Positions 51,886 to 60,299 of a stretch of DNA of 64,000 nt are shown here, in pieces (positions within the stretch are counted from its first letter, which is position 1; each line of letters starts with the position of its first letter). Under the pieces are notes generated by a model, which did no database searches, was not told the DNA's origin, and saw only the letters and a list, made by a program, of their open reading frames with translations. The position numbers and the translations under genes were made by a program. Origin of the DNA: Brevundimonas subvibrioides (lineage in GTDB: Bacteria > Pseudomonadota > Alphaproteobacteria > Caulobacterales > Caulobacteraceae). The DNA lies in assembly GCA_002280475.1 (NCBI GenBank), contig NCEB01000008.1, positions 1-64,000 on the forward strand, in the 5' to 3' direction.

Positions 51886-52611
51886 GTGGCGACCGATCTG
51901 AATCCTCTGCTGGCGTTCATCGCCGGCGTCCTGACCATTCTCAGTCCCTGTGTCCTGCCGCTCGTGCCGATCGTGCTGGGTGGTGCCCAGTCCGAGGGGC
52001 GCTGGGGGCCGGTGGCGCTCGGGCTGGGCCTAGCGGCCAGCTTCACCATCGTCGGCCTGTTCGTGGCCACGATCGGCTTCTCGATCGGTCTGGACGGCGA
52101 CCTGTTCCGCAAGATCGGCGGGGGCATGCTGGTCGTCGTGGGCCTGTTCCTGCTGATCCCGGCCGCTCAGGCACGGCTGTCGGCGCTGGGGGGACCCCTG
52201 TCCACCTGGGCCGACGGAGGGATGCGTAAGCTGGACGGTCGGGGGCCATGGGGTCAACTGGGCCTGGGCGCACTGATGGGTCTGGTCTGGGCGCCGTGCG
52301 TCGGACCGACCTTGGGGGCAGCCTCGCTGCTGGCCGCCCAAGGGCAGGACCTGGGCCGGGTGGCCCTGACCATGCTGATCTTCGGCATCGGGGCGGCGAC
52401 GCCGCTGGTGGCGATCGGGCTGATGTCGCGTCAGGCGCTGGCGAGGCTGCGAGGCCGAATGCTGGCCGCGGGATCGATCGGCAAATATCTGCTGGGCGGC
52501 TTCATGGTCCTGATCGGGGTGCTGATCCTGATCGGTGTGGAGAAGTCGATCGAGTCCTGGCTGGTTCAGGCGTCGCCGCTGTGGCTGACCCAACTCACGA
52601 CGCGGTTCTGA
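51886..52611 (+). CDS. CcdA/DsbD-family thiol transporter
   Basis: Membrane protein of 241 residues with six hydrophobic spans. The two membrane cysteines that relay electrons are in ILSPCVLPLVP and VWAPCVGPTLG, as in CcdA. GTG start at 51886. Forms a unit with the periplasmic thioredoxin-like gene. It overlaps the convergent GNAT gene by 17 nt. Confidence 0.92.
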   Translation: MATDLNPLLAFIAGVLTILSPCVLPLVPIVLGGAQSEGRWGPVALGLGLAASFTIVGLFVATIGFSIGLDGDLFRKIGGGMLVVVGLFLLIPAAQARLSALGGPLSTWADGGMRKLDGRGPWGQLGLGALMGLVWAPCVGPTLGAASLLAAQGQDLGRVALTMLIFGIGAATPLVAIGLMSRQALARLRGRMLAAGSIGKYLLGGFMVLIGVLILIGVEKSIESWLVQASPLWLTQLTTRF

Positions 52612-53044
52612 GCCGGGCCTGCCAGGCGTCGCGGGTCAGGGCGAAATACAGGCTGTCCTTCCACTCGCCCCCGATGTTCCAGGTGCGCTCGGCTGATCCC
52701 GTTCGGGTGAAGCCGAGCCGCTCCAGCAGCCGAATAGACCCCGGGTTCTCCGGGTCGACGTCGGCGGTCGCGATGTCCGTCATCCGCTCGGCGAAGACGT
52801 GGTCGATCGCCGCCCCGACCGCCTCGCGGGCCAAGCCCTGCCCCCAAGCGTCGGGATGCAGGATATAGCCGACGTCCGGCGTCATCATCCCCTCGACCCA
52901 GGTCCGAGTCTCCTCGACCGAGGCGTGAGGCAAGGAGGACCACCAGCGCATGGCGACCGGGTTCGACAGAATGGCATGAAACGCCGCCACGTCGTCCAGC
53001 CGCGCGTGGCGCAGCACCAGTCGCTCGGTGTGGATCACGGTCAT
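52595..53044 (-). CDS. GNAT acetyltransferase with internal deletion
   Basis: RimJ/RimL-like N-acetyltransferase of 149 residues. The start (TERLVLRHARLDDVAAFHAILSNPVAMRWWS) and the acetyl-CoA region (VGYILHPDAWGQGLAREAV, NPGSIRLLERLGF) are family-like, but the usual 30-40 residues of central strands between WVEGMM and VGYILHP are missing; the typical length is about 175-180. Probably an in-frame deletion product with doubtful activity. Overlaps the neighbouring GNAT gene by 4 nt. Confidence 0.8.
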   Translation of the reverse strand: MTVIHTERLVLRHARLDDVAAFHAILSNPVAMRWWSSLPHASVEETRTWVEGMMTPDVGYILHPDAWGQGLAREAVGAAIDHVFAERMTDIATADVDPENPGSIRLLERLGFTRTGSAERTWNIGGEWKDSLYFALTRDAWQARLRTAS

Positions 53045-53544
53045 GGCAGCGGCTTTTCCATGATGACGAACGACAGGTCGTCGCGCCGGGGCAGGCCGAA
53101 CCGTTGATCGCCATAGGGAAAGGGTGCAGTCTCGCCGGTCAGGGCATAGCCCAGCCGCTGATACCAGGCGACCAGGGTCTGGCGTTGCGGGAAGACCTGG
53201 ATGCGCATGCGGCGGACGCCGTGCCGCTCGACCAGCACCCGCTCGGCCGCCTCGACCATGCGACGGCCCAACCCCGCGGATTGGAGGGCCGGCGCCACCG
53301 ACAGCATGCCGAAGTAGCCGACCCCGTCACCAAGGTGCTGGTGCTTCACGCAGGCCAGGGCGTCGCCGTCCTTCCAGGCGACCAGAATTCCCTGGTCCTC
53401 GGCGGCGATGATCTCGGCCAGTTCCTCCGGATCGGTGCGCTGACCGTCCAGCAGGTCGGCCTCGGTCCCGTCTTGTTCAACTGGATAATCTGGTATTCTA
53501 AGAGAATCACCAGAAACTGTTTTTGGAGAGCCCGCCCGGCCCAT
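53041..53544 (-). CDS. GNAT acetyltransferase, N-terminus replaced
   Basis: Protein of 167 residues: from about residue 27 (TEADLLDGQRTDPEELAEIIA) it is a normal GNAT domain with acetyl-CoA loop SVAPALQSAGLGRRMVEAAERV and QRLGYALTGETAPFPYGD. The first 25 residues, encoded by AT-rich DNA, do not belong: the usual first strand and helix are absent. The join coincides with the truncated end of the adjacent FAD oxidoreductase. Likely a truncated gene; start uncertain. Confidence 0.7.
   Translation of the reverse strand: MGRAGSPKTVSGDSLRIPDYPVEQDGTEADLLDGQRTDPEELAEIIAAEDQGILVAWKDGDALACVKHQHLGDGVGYFGMLSVAPALQSAGLGRRMVEAAERVLVERHGVRRMRIQVFPQRQTLVAWYQRLGYALTGETAPFPYGDQRFGLPRRDDLSFVIMEKPLP
53489..53514. 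repeat. AT-rich hairpin at a gene-truncation scar
   Basis: Inverted repeat TCTGGTATTCT / AGAATCACCAGA (one bulged base, loop AAG) inside a roughly 60-bp AT-rich patch between two truncated genes. It may be the footprint of an excised or decayed mobile element or a recombination site. Confidence 0.8.
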
Positions 53545-54505
53545 GCAGCTTGGGCCGGATGCCGGCGTAATCGGGCGTCAACGTGCCTTCTGGCAGAGCC
53601 GGCCAGAAGCGGCGGATGTAGCGGGCGAAGTCCTCGGCCTTGGCCGGGTCGACGGAATAGTCCTCGGTCTCGACATAGGTCAGGTCCGGTCCGAACACGG
53701 CCTGGCCGCCCAGGTCCTTTCGGTAGTGGGTGCCGAGCGCGCCCGGGATCGGGGGCGGATAGATCAGCCGTTCGAACGGGGCCTTGCCGCTCAAACGGAA
53801 ATAGATGCCCTTGCCGAGGTGTCGGGTCGGAATCTGGTCGGCCGGAAATCCGTCGATCCGCGCCGCGACGTCCTGCGCCTGAAGCCCCGGCGCGGTGACC
53901 AGCAGGCGGGTGGTCAGGACCGCGCTCCCCTCCCCGCCCGCGGTGATCCGGAACCCACCGCCCGGCAGGGGCTCGGCGCGTTCGAACGGGGTGGCCACGA
54001 CGACCGACCCGCCCGCGTCCTCGATCTCGCCTTGCAGGGCCAGCATGTAGTCGTGGCTGGCGAAGATGCCGCTCTCGGGCGACAGCAGGGCGGCGTGGGC
54101 GTTCAGACCCGGCTCCAACGCCCGCGCGTGGGCCCCGGTCAGATGCTCCAGCCCCTCGACGTCGTTGGCCGTGGCCTGCTGGAAGATGGCCTCGATCCGT
54201 TCGACCTCGGACGCCTCCGTCGCCACGACCAGCTTGCCGCATTTGCGGTAATCGACCTTGTGGCTTTCGAGAAAGGCGTAGAGCGCGCGCCGACCCTCGA
54301 CGCACAGCCGCGCCTTCAGCGAGCCGGTCGGATAGTAGAGCCCAGCGTGAATAACTTCGGAGTTGCGGCTGGAGACGCCCTGGCCGATGTGGTCGCCACT
54401 TTCCAGCACCAGCACCGTCAGCCCCCGCTTCGCCATCGCCCGCCCGCAGGCCAGGCCCACGGCCCCGGCCCCCACGACGGTCGCGTCGAAGTCGAAGGCG
54501 GTCAC
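53507..54505 (-). CDS. FAD-dependent oxidoreductase (L-2-hydroxyglutarate dehydrogenase-like), C-terminally truncated
   Basis: DAO-fold flavoenzyme of 332 residues: FAD-binding VVGAGAVGLACGRAMAKRGLTVLVLESGDHIGQGVSSRNSEVIHAGLYYPTGSLKA, as in LhgO-type 2-hydroxyacid oxidases. The C-terminus stops abruptly at YAGIRPKLHGPGGLSKNSFW; relatives continue about 35-40 residues to close the FAD site (the GIESPGLTSSL-type segment). The last codons are from the AT-rich scar. Probably inactive or altered. ATG overlaps the COQ10-like stop by 4 nt. Confidence 0.8.
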   Translation of the reverse strand: MTAFDFDATVVGAGAVGLACGRAMAKRGLTVLVLESGDHIGQGVSSRNSEVIHAGLYYPTGSLKARLCVEGRRALYAFLESHKVDYRKCGKLVVATEASEVERIEAIFQQATANDVEGLEHLTGAHARALEPGLNAHAALLSPESGIFASHDYMLALQGEIEDAGGSVVVATPFERAEPLPGGGFRITAGGEGSAVLTTRLLVTAPGLQAQDVAARIDGFPADQIPTRHLGKGIYFRLSGKAPFERLIYPPPIPGALGTHYRKDLGGQAVFGPDLTYVETEDYSVDPAKAEDFARYIRRFWPALPEGTLTPDYAGIRPKLHGPGGLSKNSFW

Positions 54506-54957
54506 GACGGCGGGCCGTAACGCCGTTTCGCCTCGGCCTCGAAACTGGCGATCAGCAGGGACACGGCGCGGTCGAAATTGGCCTGGAGCGCGGCGTTCAG
54601 CAGGGGCGACTTGAAGGCGAAGTCGATGACGAACTCCAGCCGGGTCCCCTCGGGCACCGCCTTGAAGTCCCAGCGGTTCTTCAGGTGCCGGAACGGGCCG
54701 CGCAACAGGCCGACCTCGACAGACGGCGCATTGGTGTCATGGCGGACCCAGGTCGAGAACCGCTCCTTCAGGAAAGAGAAGCCGACCGCGGCCTCGGCGT
54801 CCATCAGCAAGACGCCCGAGGCCTCCTCGCGGCGGTTCCACACGCGCATGGCGTTCACCCACTTCACGAAGCGCGGATAGGCCTCCACGTCCGCGACGAG
54901 CTCGGCGAGCTGGTGCGGCGCATAGGGCAGGATGCGGGTGACACGGTGAACGGCCAA
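54502..54957 (-). CDS. COQ10/RatA-like START-domain protein
   Basis: Protein of 151 residues of the polyketide cyclase/START-like fold: ILPYAPHQLAELVADVEAYPRFVKWVNAMRV and LKNRWDFKAVPEGTRLEFVIDFAFKSPLLNAAL. Bacterial COQ10-like proteins bind ubiquinone and support respiration. It follows lipA on the same strand after 7 nt, a pairing common in alphaproteobacteria. Confidence 0.9.
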   Translation of the reverse strand: MAVHRVTRILPYAPHQLAELVADVEAYPRFVKWVNAMRVWNRREEASGVLLMDAEAAVGFSFLKERFSTWVRHDTNAPSVEVGLLRGPFRHLKNRWDFKAVPEGTRLEFVIDFAFKSPLLNAALQANFDRAVSLLIASFEAEAKRRYGPPS

Positions 54958-54964
54958 GCGGAAA

Positions 54965-55927
54965 TCAGCGTCCGGTGCTGGCCAGTCGCGCCGCCTTCAG
55001 TCGGGCGAAGTCGTCGCCGGCGTGGTGCGAGGACCGTGTCAGGGGCGAGGCCGAAACCATCAGGAACCCCTTGGCCCGGGCGATCGCCTCATAGGCCTTG
55101 AACTCTTCCGGCGTCACGAAGCGGTCGATGGCGGCGTGCTTGCGGGTAGGCTGGAGGTACTGGCCGATGGTGATGAAATCGACACCGGCCGAGCGCATGT
55201 CGTCCATCACCTGCATGACCTCTTCCTTGGTCTCGCCCAGGCCGACCATGATGCCGGACTTGGTGAACTGGTTGGGGTCGCGCTCCTTGACCATCTGCAG
55301 CAGACGCAGCGAGTGGAAGTAGCGGGCCCCGGGCCGGATCTTCAGATACAGGCGCGGCACGGTTTCCAGGTTGTGGTTGAAGACGTCGGGGGTGGCGTCG
55401 ATCACGACCTCGGCCGCGCCGTCCTTGCGCAGGAAGTCGGGCGTCAGGATCTCGATCGTGGTGCGAGGGGCCTGACGACGAATCTCGCGCACGACCTCGG
55501 CGAAATGGGCCGCGCCTCCGTCGGCCACGTCATCGCGGTCGACCGATGTGATGACGACGTGGTTCAGACCCAGTTGCGCCACCGCCAGACCGACCTTGGC
55601 AGGCTCTTCCGGATCGAGCGGCTGGGGCAGGCCCGTCTTGACGTTGCAGAAGGCGCAGGCCCGGGTGCAGGTGTCGCCCATGATCATCAGGGTGGCGTGC
55701 TTCTGGCTCCAGCACTCCCCGATGTTGGGACAGGCGGCTTCCTCGCAGACGGTGACCAGTCCCTTGGAGCGGACGATCTCGCGCGTGGCGTTGTACTGAC
55801 CCGAGCCCGGTGCCTTGACGCGCAGCCAGTCTGGCTTGCGCAGGACGGCTGTTTCTGGCCGGTTCTGCTTCTCCGGATGACGCAGTTCGGCCGGGGTTCG
55901 GGTCAGGGTATCGATGAGGGTGACCAT
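54965..55927 (-). CDS. lipA: Lipoyl synthase
   Basis: Radical SAM enzyme of 320 residues that inserts sulfur into octanoyl groups. Both iron-sulfur motifs are visible: auxiliary cluster [13 protein letters not shown] and radical [16 protein letters not shown], plus [10 protein letters not shown] near the C-terminus. Supplies lipoyl cofactor for the PdhB/PdhC lipoyl domains encoded about 8 kb away. The ATG at 55927 gives the normal N-terminus. Confidence 0.96.
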   Translation of the reverse strand: MVTLIDTLTRTPAELRHPEKQNRPETAVLRKPDWLRVKAPGSGQYNATREIVRSKGLVTVCEEAACPNIGECWSQKHATLMIMGDTCTRACAFCNVKTGLPQPLDPEEPAKVGLAVAQLGLNHVVITSVDRDDVADGGAAHFAEVVREIRRQAPRTTIEILTPDFLRKDGAAEVVIDATPDVFNHNLETVPRLYLKIRPGARYFHSLRLLQMVKERDPNQFTKSGIMVGLGETKEEVMQVMDDMRSAGVDFITIGQYLQPTRKHAAIDRFVTPEEFKAYEAIARAKGFLMVSASPLTRSSHHAGDDFARLKAARLASTGR

Positions 55928-56117
55928 CGAGGCGGGCCGGGCTCCGGAGACTGAAGCCGGTATGTCGTCCTTCCGTCTCCGGATGGCAAGTCACGGCCTG
56001 CTTCAGCGCCTTTCGGTTCACGCGACGTAACGCATCTTTTCATCGCGGCGAGGCTTAACTAGGTTGCCGCCCCTGACAGCGAGGGGGCGGTTCAATGCCT
56101 CCCGGAGGAGACGCGTA

Positions 56118-57674
56118 TTGTTTCGGCCTGGTCTTGACCCTTCGGCGGGAGAAGAATCGCTCTTCGACGCCCTGATCGCGGCGCGCGCCAAGTTCGGCGA
56201 CAAGGAGATCGTCGAGGATCAGGACAGGAAACCCCTGACCTATACCGGCCTGATCCGCGCCGCCTTCGTTCTGGGGCGCAAGATCGCGGCGATGACCCAG
56301 CCTGCTGAGCGCGTCGGGATCCTTCTGCCGTCGTCCATGGGCGTGGTGGTGACCTTCTTTGGCCTGCACGCCTTCGGGCGGGTGCCGGTGATGCTGAACT
56401 TCACCTCGGGCGAGCGGAACCTGAAAGCGGCGATCCAGGCGGCCGGGGTCAAGCGCATCCTGTGCGCCCGCCGCTTCGTCGAACAGGCCAAGATCGACGA
56501 CCTGATCGCTGAACTGGCCCAGCACGCCGAGATCGTCTGGCTGGACGACATCCGCGCCACGATCGGCATCCAGGACAAGCTGTTCGGCCTGATGGCGGGG
56601 CTGATGCCCGGCCGCTTCCGGGTCAAGACCCGGCCCGACGATCCGGGCGTGGTGCTGTTCACATCCGGCAGCTTCGGCGCGCCCAAGGGGGTGCAGCTGA
56701 GCCAGAAGAATCTGGTGGCCAATGCGCGTCAGGTGGCGACCCACATTCCGCTCGACCCGAACTGGGTGATGTTCAATCCCCTGCCGACCTTCCATTGCTT
56801 CGGCCTGACCGGCGGGGTCGTCCTGCCGCTGCTGAACGGGCTGAAGGCGTTCCAGTATCCCTCGCCCCTGCACGGCAAGCAGATCGTCGCCCTGCTGGCC
56901 GAGGTGAACACCTCGATCCTGTTCGCCACCGACACCTTCCTGAACCAGTGGGCCCGGGTTGCGGCCCCCGACGACTTCCGCACGGTGCAGTTCGTCGTTG
57001 CCGGGGCCGAGCGCGTGCGCGACGAGACCCATCATCTGTTCAACACCAAGTTCGGCGGCGTGAAGCTGCTGGAGGGGTATGGCGCGACCGAGGCCGCGCC
57101 GGTCGTTGCGGTCAACCACCCGGACCGCAATCGCCCGGGGACCGTCGGTCAGCTGCTGCCCGGCATGGAAGCGCGGCTGGAGGCCGTCGACGGCATCGCC
57201 GAGGGCAAGCGCCTGTATCTGCGGGGACCCAACGTCATGCGGGGCTATATGTCCCCCGAGGATCCGACGAAGATCGAGCCGCTGGACGGCGGCTGGCACG
57301 ACACCGGCGACATCGTCGACCTGGACCCCGAGGGCTACATTTCCATCCTCGGCCGGGTGAAGCGGTTCGCCAAGATCGGTGGCGAGATGGTCTCGCTGAG
57401 CGCCGTCGAGGGACTGGTCAGCGCGGTGTGGCCTGACGTCCGCCATGCCGTGATCTCGATCGCCGACGCCAGGAAGGGCGAGAAGCTGGTCCTGGTAACC
57501 GAGCGCGGCGACGCCGACGTCGGCCGCATCGCCGAATGGGCCCGAGAACACGGCGCACCGGAGCTGGCCGTGCCCAAGAAGATCGTCAAGGTGCGCGAAT
57601 TGCCGGTGCTGGGCACAGGCAAGACCGACTACGTCGCCATCCAGACCCTGGTGGACGTGGCCGAGGCGGCCTGA
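56118..57674 (+). CDS. AMP-binding acyl-ACP/acyl-CoA synthetase-like protein
   Basis: Adenylate-forming enzyme of 518 residues similar to the synthetase half of Aas (2-acyl-glycerophosphoethanolamine acyl recycling). Motifs: VVLFTSGSFGAPKGVQLS (P-loop; the usual Thr/Glu is Phe here), LLEGYGATEAAPVV, GGWHDTGDIVDLDPEGYISILGRVKRFAKIGGEMVS and the C-terminal Lys (TGKTDYVA). No PlsC acyltransferase domain is fused. The TTG at 56118 is chosen for its GGAGGAG at 7 nt. Confidence 0.85.
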   Translation: MFRPGLDPSAGEESLFDALIAARAKFGDKEIVEDQDRKPLTYTGLIRAAFVLGRKIAAMTQPAERVGILLPSSMGVVVTFFGLHAFGRVPVMLNFTSGERNLKAAIQAAGVKRILCARRFVEQAKIDDLIAELAQHAEIVWLDDIRATIGIQDKLFGLMAGLMPGRFRVKTRPDDPGVVLFTSGSFGAPKGVQLSQKNLVANARQVATHIPLDPNWVMFNPLPTFHCFGLTGGVVLPLLNGLKAFQYPSPLHGKQIVALLAEVNTSILFATDTFLNQWARVAAPDDFRTVQFVVAGAERVRDETHHLFNTKFGGVKLLEGYGATEAAPVVAVNHPDRNRPGTVGQLLPGMEARLEAVDGIAEGKRLYLRGPNVMRGYMSPEDPTKIEPLDGGWHDTGDIVDLDPEGYISILGRVKRFAKIGGEMVSLSAVEGLVSAVWPDVRHAVISIADARKGEKLVLVTERGDADVGRIAEWAREHGAPELAVPKKIVKVRELPVLGTGKTDYVAIQTLVDVAEAA

Positions 57675-57736
57675 GCCGTCGCGCTTGATCTGGAAGCGTC
57701 GTCGTCGCAGGCTCTCCGCTCAACAAGGGGGAAGTC

Positions 57737-58132
57737 ATGTTCGAGTCCTTTGAGCGTCATCGTCCGCTGGCCTTGTCGGGTCTCCGGATCATCTCTGGCC
57801 TGATGTTTCTGCAACACGGAACCCAGAAGGTCTTCAGCTTTCCGGCACCGGCGCGAGGGCCATTCGAGCTGATGAGCCAGATCGGCATCGGCGGAGTGCT
57901 GGAGCTGGTCGGGGGCGCGCTGTTGGTCCTCGGCCTGTTCACCCGACCGGTCGCCTTCGTCATGTCTGGAATGATGGCCGTGGCCTATTTCCAGTTCCAC
58001 GCCCTGTCCGGCGGCCTCTATCCGATGGTCAACGGCGGCGAGTTGGCGGCCTTGTATTGCTGGGTCTTCCTCTACCTCTTCTTCGCTGGCCCGGGGTCGG
58101 TGGCGGTGGACACGATGCTGAAAAACAAGTGA
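57737..58132 (+). CDS. DoxX-family membrane protein
   Basis: Protein of 131 residues with four membrane spans and the DoxX pattern: GLRIISGLMFLQHGTQKVFSF, GIGGVLELVGGALLVLGLFTRPVAFVMSGMMAVAYFQFH. Functions of this family are poorly known, linked to redox or thiol stress. ATG has GGGGGAAG upstream. A hairpin terminator lies between it and the convergent wrbA. Confidence 0.88.
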   Translation: MFESFERHRPLALSGLRIISGLMFLQHGTQKVFSFPAPARGPFELMSQIGIGGVLELVGGALLVLGLFTRPVAFVMSGMMAVAYFQFHALSGGLYPMVNGGELAALYCWVFLYLFFAGPGSVAVDTMLKNK

Positions 58133-58138
58133 GCGATG

Positions 58139-58160
58139 GCGGCGGCGGAACCGCCGCCGC
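58139..58160. terminator. Bidirectional hairpin between doxX and wrbA
   Basis: Perfect 10-bp stem GCGGCGGCGG / CCGCCGCCGC with AA loop, between two convergent genes; no strong T-run. Confidence 0.65.
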
Positions 58161-58169
58161 GCTCCGCTA

Positions 58170-58772
58170 TCAGGCCTTCAGCTTCTTCGCCAGGCCGGCG
58201 ATGTATTCGCCCTGGTGCCGCGCGCCGGCCAGTTCGTTGGCGCTCGGCTGGCGCGAGCCGTCGCCGCCGGTGATGGTCGTCGCGCCATAGGGTGAGCCGC
58301 CCGAGATCTCCTCCAGCGTCATCTGGCCCTGAAAGGCGTAAGGCAGGCCCGCGACCACCATGCCGTGGTGCAGCAGGGTCTGGATCAGACCGATCAGCGT
58401 CGTCTCATTGCCGCCGTGCTGGGTCGCTGACGAGGTGAAGGCACCGCCCACCTTGCCGACCAGCTTGCCCTGGAACCAGACGCCGCCGGTCTGGTCCCAG
58501 AAGTTCCGCATCTGTCCCGCAGCCGTGCCGAAGCGAGTGCCGGCCCCGACGATGATGGCGTCGTAATGTTCCAGGTCTTCAGGCTTGGCAATCGGGGCCT
58601 TCTGGTCGAGCTTGTAGTGCGACTGGATGGCCAGGTCCTCGGGCACGGTTTCCAGAACGCGCTTGATGTCGACCTCGATGCCTTCGACCGAACGCGCGCC
58701 CTCGGCGACGGCCTCGGCCATCTGTTCGATGTGGCCGTAGGTCGAATGATAGAGAACCAGCACCTTGGTCAT
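58170..58772 (-). CDS. wrbA: NAD(P)H:quinone oxidoreductase WrbA
   Basis: Flavodoxin-like FMN enzyme of 200 residues: [24 protein letters not shown] (FMN phosphate loop), [50 protein letters not shown], and [22 protein letters not shown]. Two-electron reduction of quinones protects against redox cycling. ATG 58772 follows AGGAG. Confidence 0.96.
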   Translation of the reverse strand: MTKVLVLYHSTYGHIEQMAEAVAEGARSVEGIEVDIKRVLETVPEDLAIQSHYKLDQKAPIAKPEDLEHYDAIIVGAGTRFGTAAGQMRNFWDQTGGVWFQGKLVGKVGGAFTSSATQHGGNETTLIGLIQTLLHHGMVVAGLPYAFQGQMTLEEISGGSPYGATTITGGDGSRQPSANELAGARHQGEYIAGLAKKLKA

Positions 58773-58850
58773 GGAACGCTCCTGTGGGTTGGACGAGTCT
58801 GCAACAGCTGAAGTGTCAGATGTAGCGAGCAGGCGTGAACGCACAAGGGG

Positions 58851-59315
58851 TCAGGCTGCGATATCTCGTCTGATCGGGCAGAGCTGACCATAGAAGTCGG
58901 CGTCATCCGGTGTGCGCTGACCCCTCGCGGCGCGGAAGCGGTGCTCTACCGCCATCGCCTGCTGCTCGATGTTCAACACCTCCCATCCACACCGGTTCAC
59001 GGGATAGGCATAGGCGCGAGAACCGTCGCCGGCGCGCAACTTTCCGGTCAGCAGGTTGATCCCGCTCTGAGCCTGCCAGACGTGGACCATCTCGTGGATC
59101 AGGACGGCCTGGAGCGACAGCGGTGCGACGGTGAAATCGTCGGGCAACCCCCTGCCCGGCCAGCAGATCCAGCTTCGCCCGAACCAGACGCCGGGCACAA
59201 AGGCGCGGTCGAGCGGCCACGGCATGGACATGAGCCGGACCGTGTCCAAGTGCACGGCCCCGCCGAACTCGGACCGGATCAGGCGGCGCTCGCCCTCGGT
59301 CAGGGACCGGATCAC
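58851..59315 (-). CDS. Hypothetical protein with HExxH motif
   Basis: Protein of 154 residues containing ALIHEMVHVWQAQSGINLL, the HExxH signature of zinc metallopeptidases, in the context seen in Caulobacterales proteins labelled vgr-related. A third zinc ligand is not obvious. No signal peptide. I chose GTG 59315, which overlaps the upstream stop by 4 nt; an ATG at 59357 is in frame but lacks a ribosome site. Confidence 0.7.
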   Translation of the reverse strand: MIRSLTEGERRLIRSEFGGAVHLDTVRLMSMPWPLDRAFVPGVWFGRSWICWPGRGLPDDFTVAPLSLQAVLIHEMVHVWQAQSGINLLTGKLRAGDGSRAYAYPVNRCGWEVLNIEQQAMAVEHRFRAARGQRTPDDADFYGQLCPIRRDIAA

Positions 59316-60187
59316 TCCGAGATCAGGGTGGTGCCGTTCGGGTCGACCCACTCCCAATGCCAGGGCTCATACAGGTACGGCACAAAGCCGAAGCGGCCGG
59401 CGTTCTTCACCAGCCAGCGATAGGTCGCGCCCTGGGTCATGTGCAGTCGGCTGTCGGGGTTGGTGTTGTCCACGCCCATGTCGAACAGCTGACCGACATA
59501 CAGATCGACGGCCGTGCCCGTGCGGTGGGCGGAGCAGACGGCGCGGCGCAGGCCGTCGCAGTTGCCCTGGGCGGCGCAGCGGGCGGCGTCGGCCTCGGGG
59601 TCGCGGAAGCCGGAGAAGATCTGCAGCAGCTCGCGGTCGGCGTCGATCTCGGGCACCTCGGCGCGGGCGGCGACGACCATGCGGCGATAGGCGTCCAGCA
59701 CGTCGCGGCGAAGCAGCCGGGTCAGCCGATCGGCGTGCTCCTCCTCCTCGACCAGATAGCCCAGCATGCGCAGCGGCGGGGGGTTGGGGCATTCGTCGCG
59801 CAGGCGGGCCATGATGAAGGGCCGCCGTTCCTGGAGCACGCCGCGCAGCACCTCGAACGTCGCCGGGTCGAACACGCCGGTCGCCGGCAGGGCGTAACGA
59901 GCCTGAAACCGGGACAGCGCCTCGGCGAAGTCGGGCGAACCGGCCTGGCAGTCGGTGCCCAGCTCCTTCTGAAGCAAGGGCACATAGGTCACCCAGCCCC
60001 ATTCGGGTCCGGCGAAGGGGGCCCATTCGAGGGTGTAGACGGAGACGGCGTTGGCCAGTCCGGCCCCGGCGAAAGCCCTTTCATGGACGTCGCACTGGGG
60101 CGTCCAGGCACCCTGAGCGTCCGCCCGGCCCGGCGTGAGCCAGACCAGGACCGTCGCCACGATGATCGCGAGCATCCCCAACCGCAT
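59312..60187 (-). CDS. VanY/M15-type D-Ala-D-Ala carboxypeptidase-like exported protein
   Basis: Exported protein of 291 residues with signal peptide (LGMLAIIVATVLVWLTPGRADA). A peptidoglycan-binding-like middle (FAEALSRFQARYALPATGVFDPATFEVLRG) precedes an M15 peptidase domain: FSGFRDP, SAHRTGTAVDLYVG (His/Asp zinc ligands) and YLYEPWHWEWV (third His and catalytic region). Likely trims peptidoglycan peptides in the periplasm. Coupled to the HExxH gene. Confidence 0.88.
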   Translation of the reverse strand: MRLGMLAIIVATVLVWLTPGRADAQGAWTPQCDVHERAFAGAGLANAVSVYTLEWAPFAGPEWGWVTYVPLLQKELGTDCQAGSPDFAEALSRFQARYALPATGVFDPATFEVLRGVLQERRPFIMARLRDECPNPPPLRMLGYLVEEEEHADRLTRLLRRDVLDAYRRMVVAARAEVPEIDADRELLQIFSGFRDPEADAARCAAQGNCDGLRRAVCSAHRTGTAVDLYVGQLFDMGVDNTNPDSRLHMTQGATYRWLVKNAGRFGFVPYLYEPWHWEWVDPNGTTLISE

Positions 60188-60299
60188 GACCGCAGGAAGC
60201 CTGACCGTCGCGGCGCAAGCAAGGCCCCTCTTCCGCCGTCGTCAAAACTGGCATGGTCGCGGTCTTCGCCGACTCGCACCGGCACCTGCGGAACCGTGC

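Noticed and set aside
55022..57551. Long antisense frames over lipA and the AMP-binding gene
   Set aside because: Shadows of well-supported genes; no ribosome sites or family motifs.
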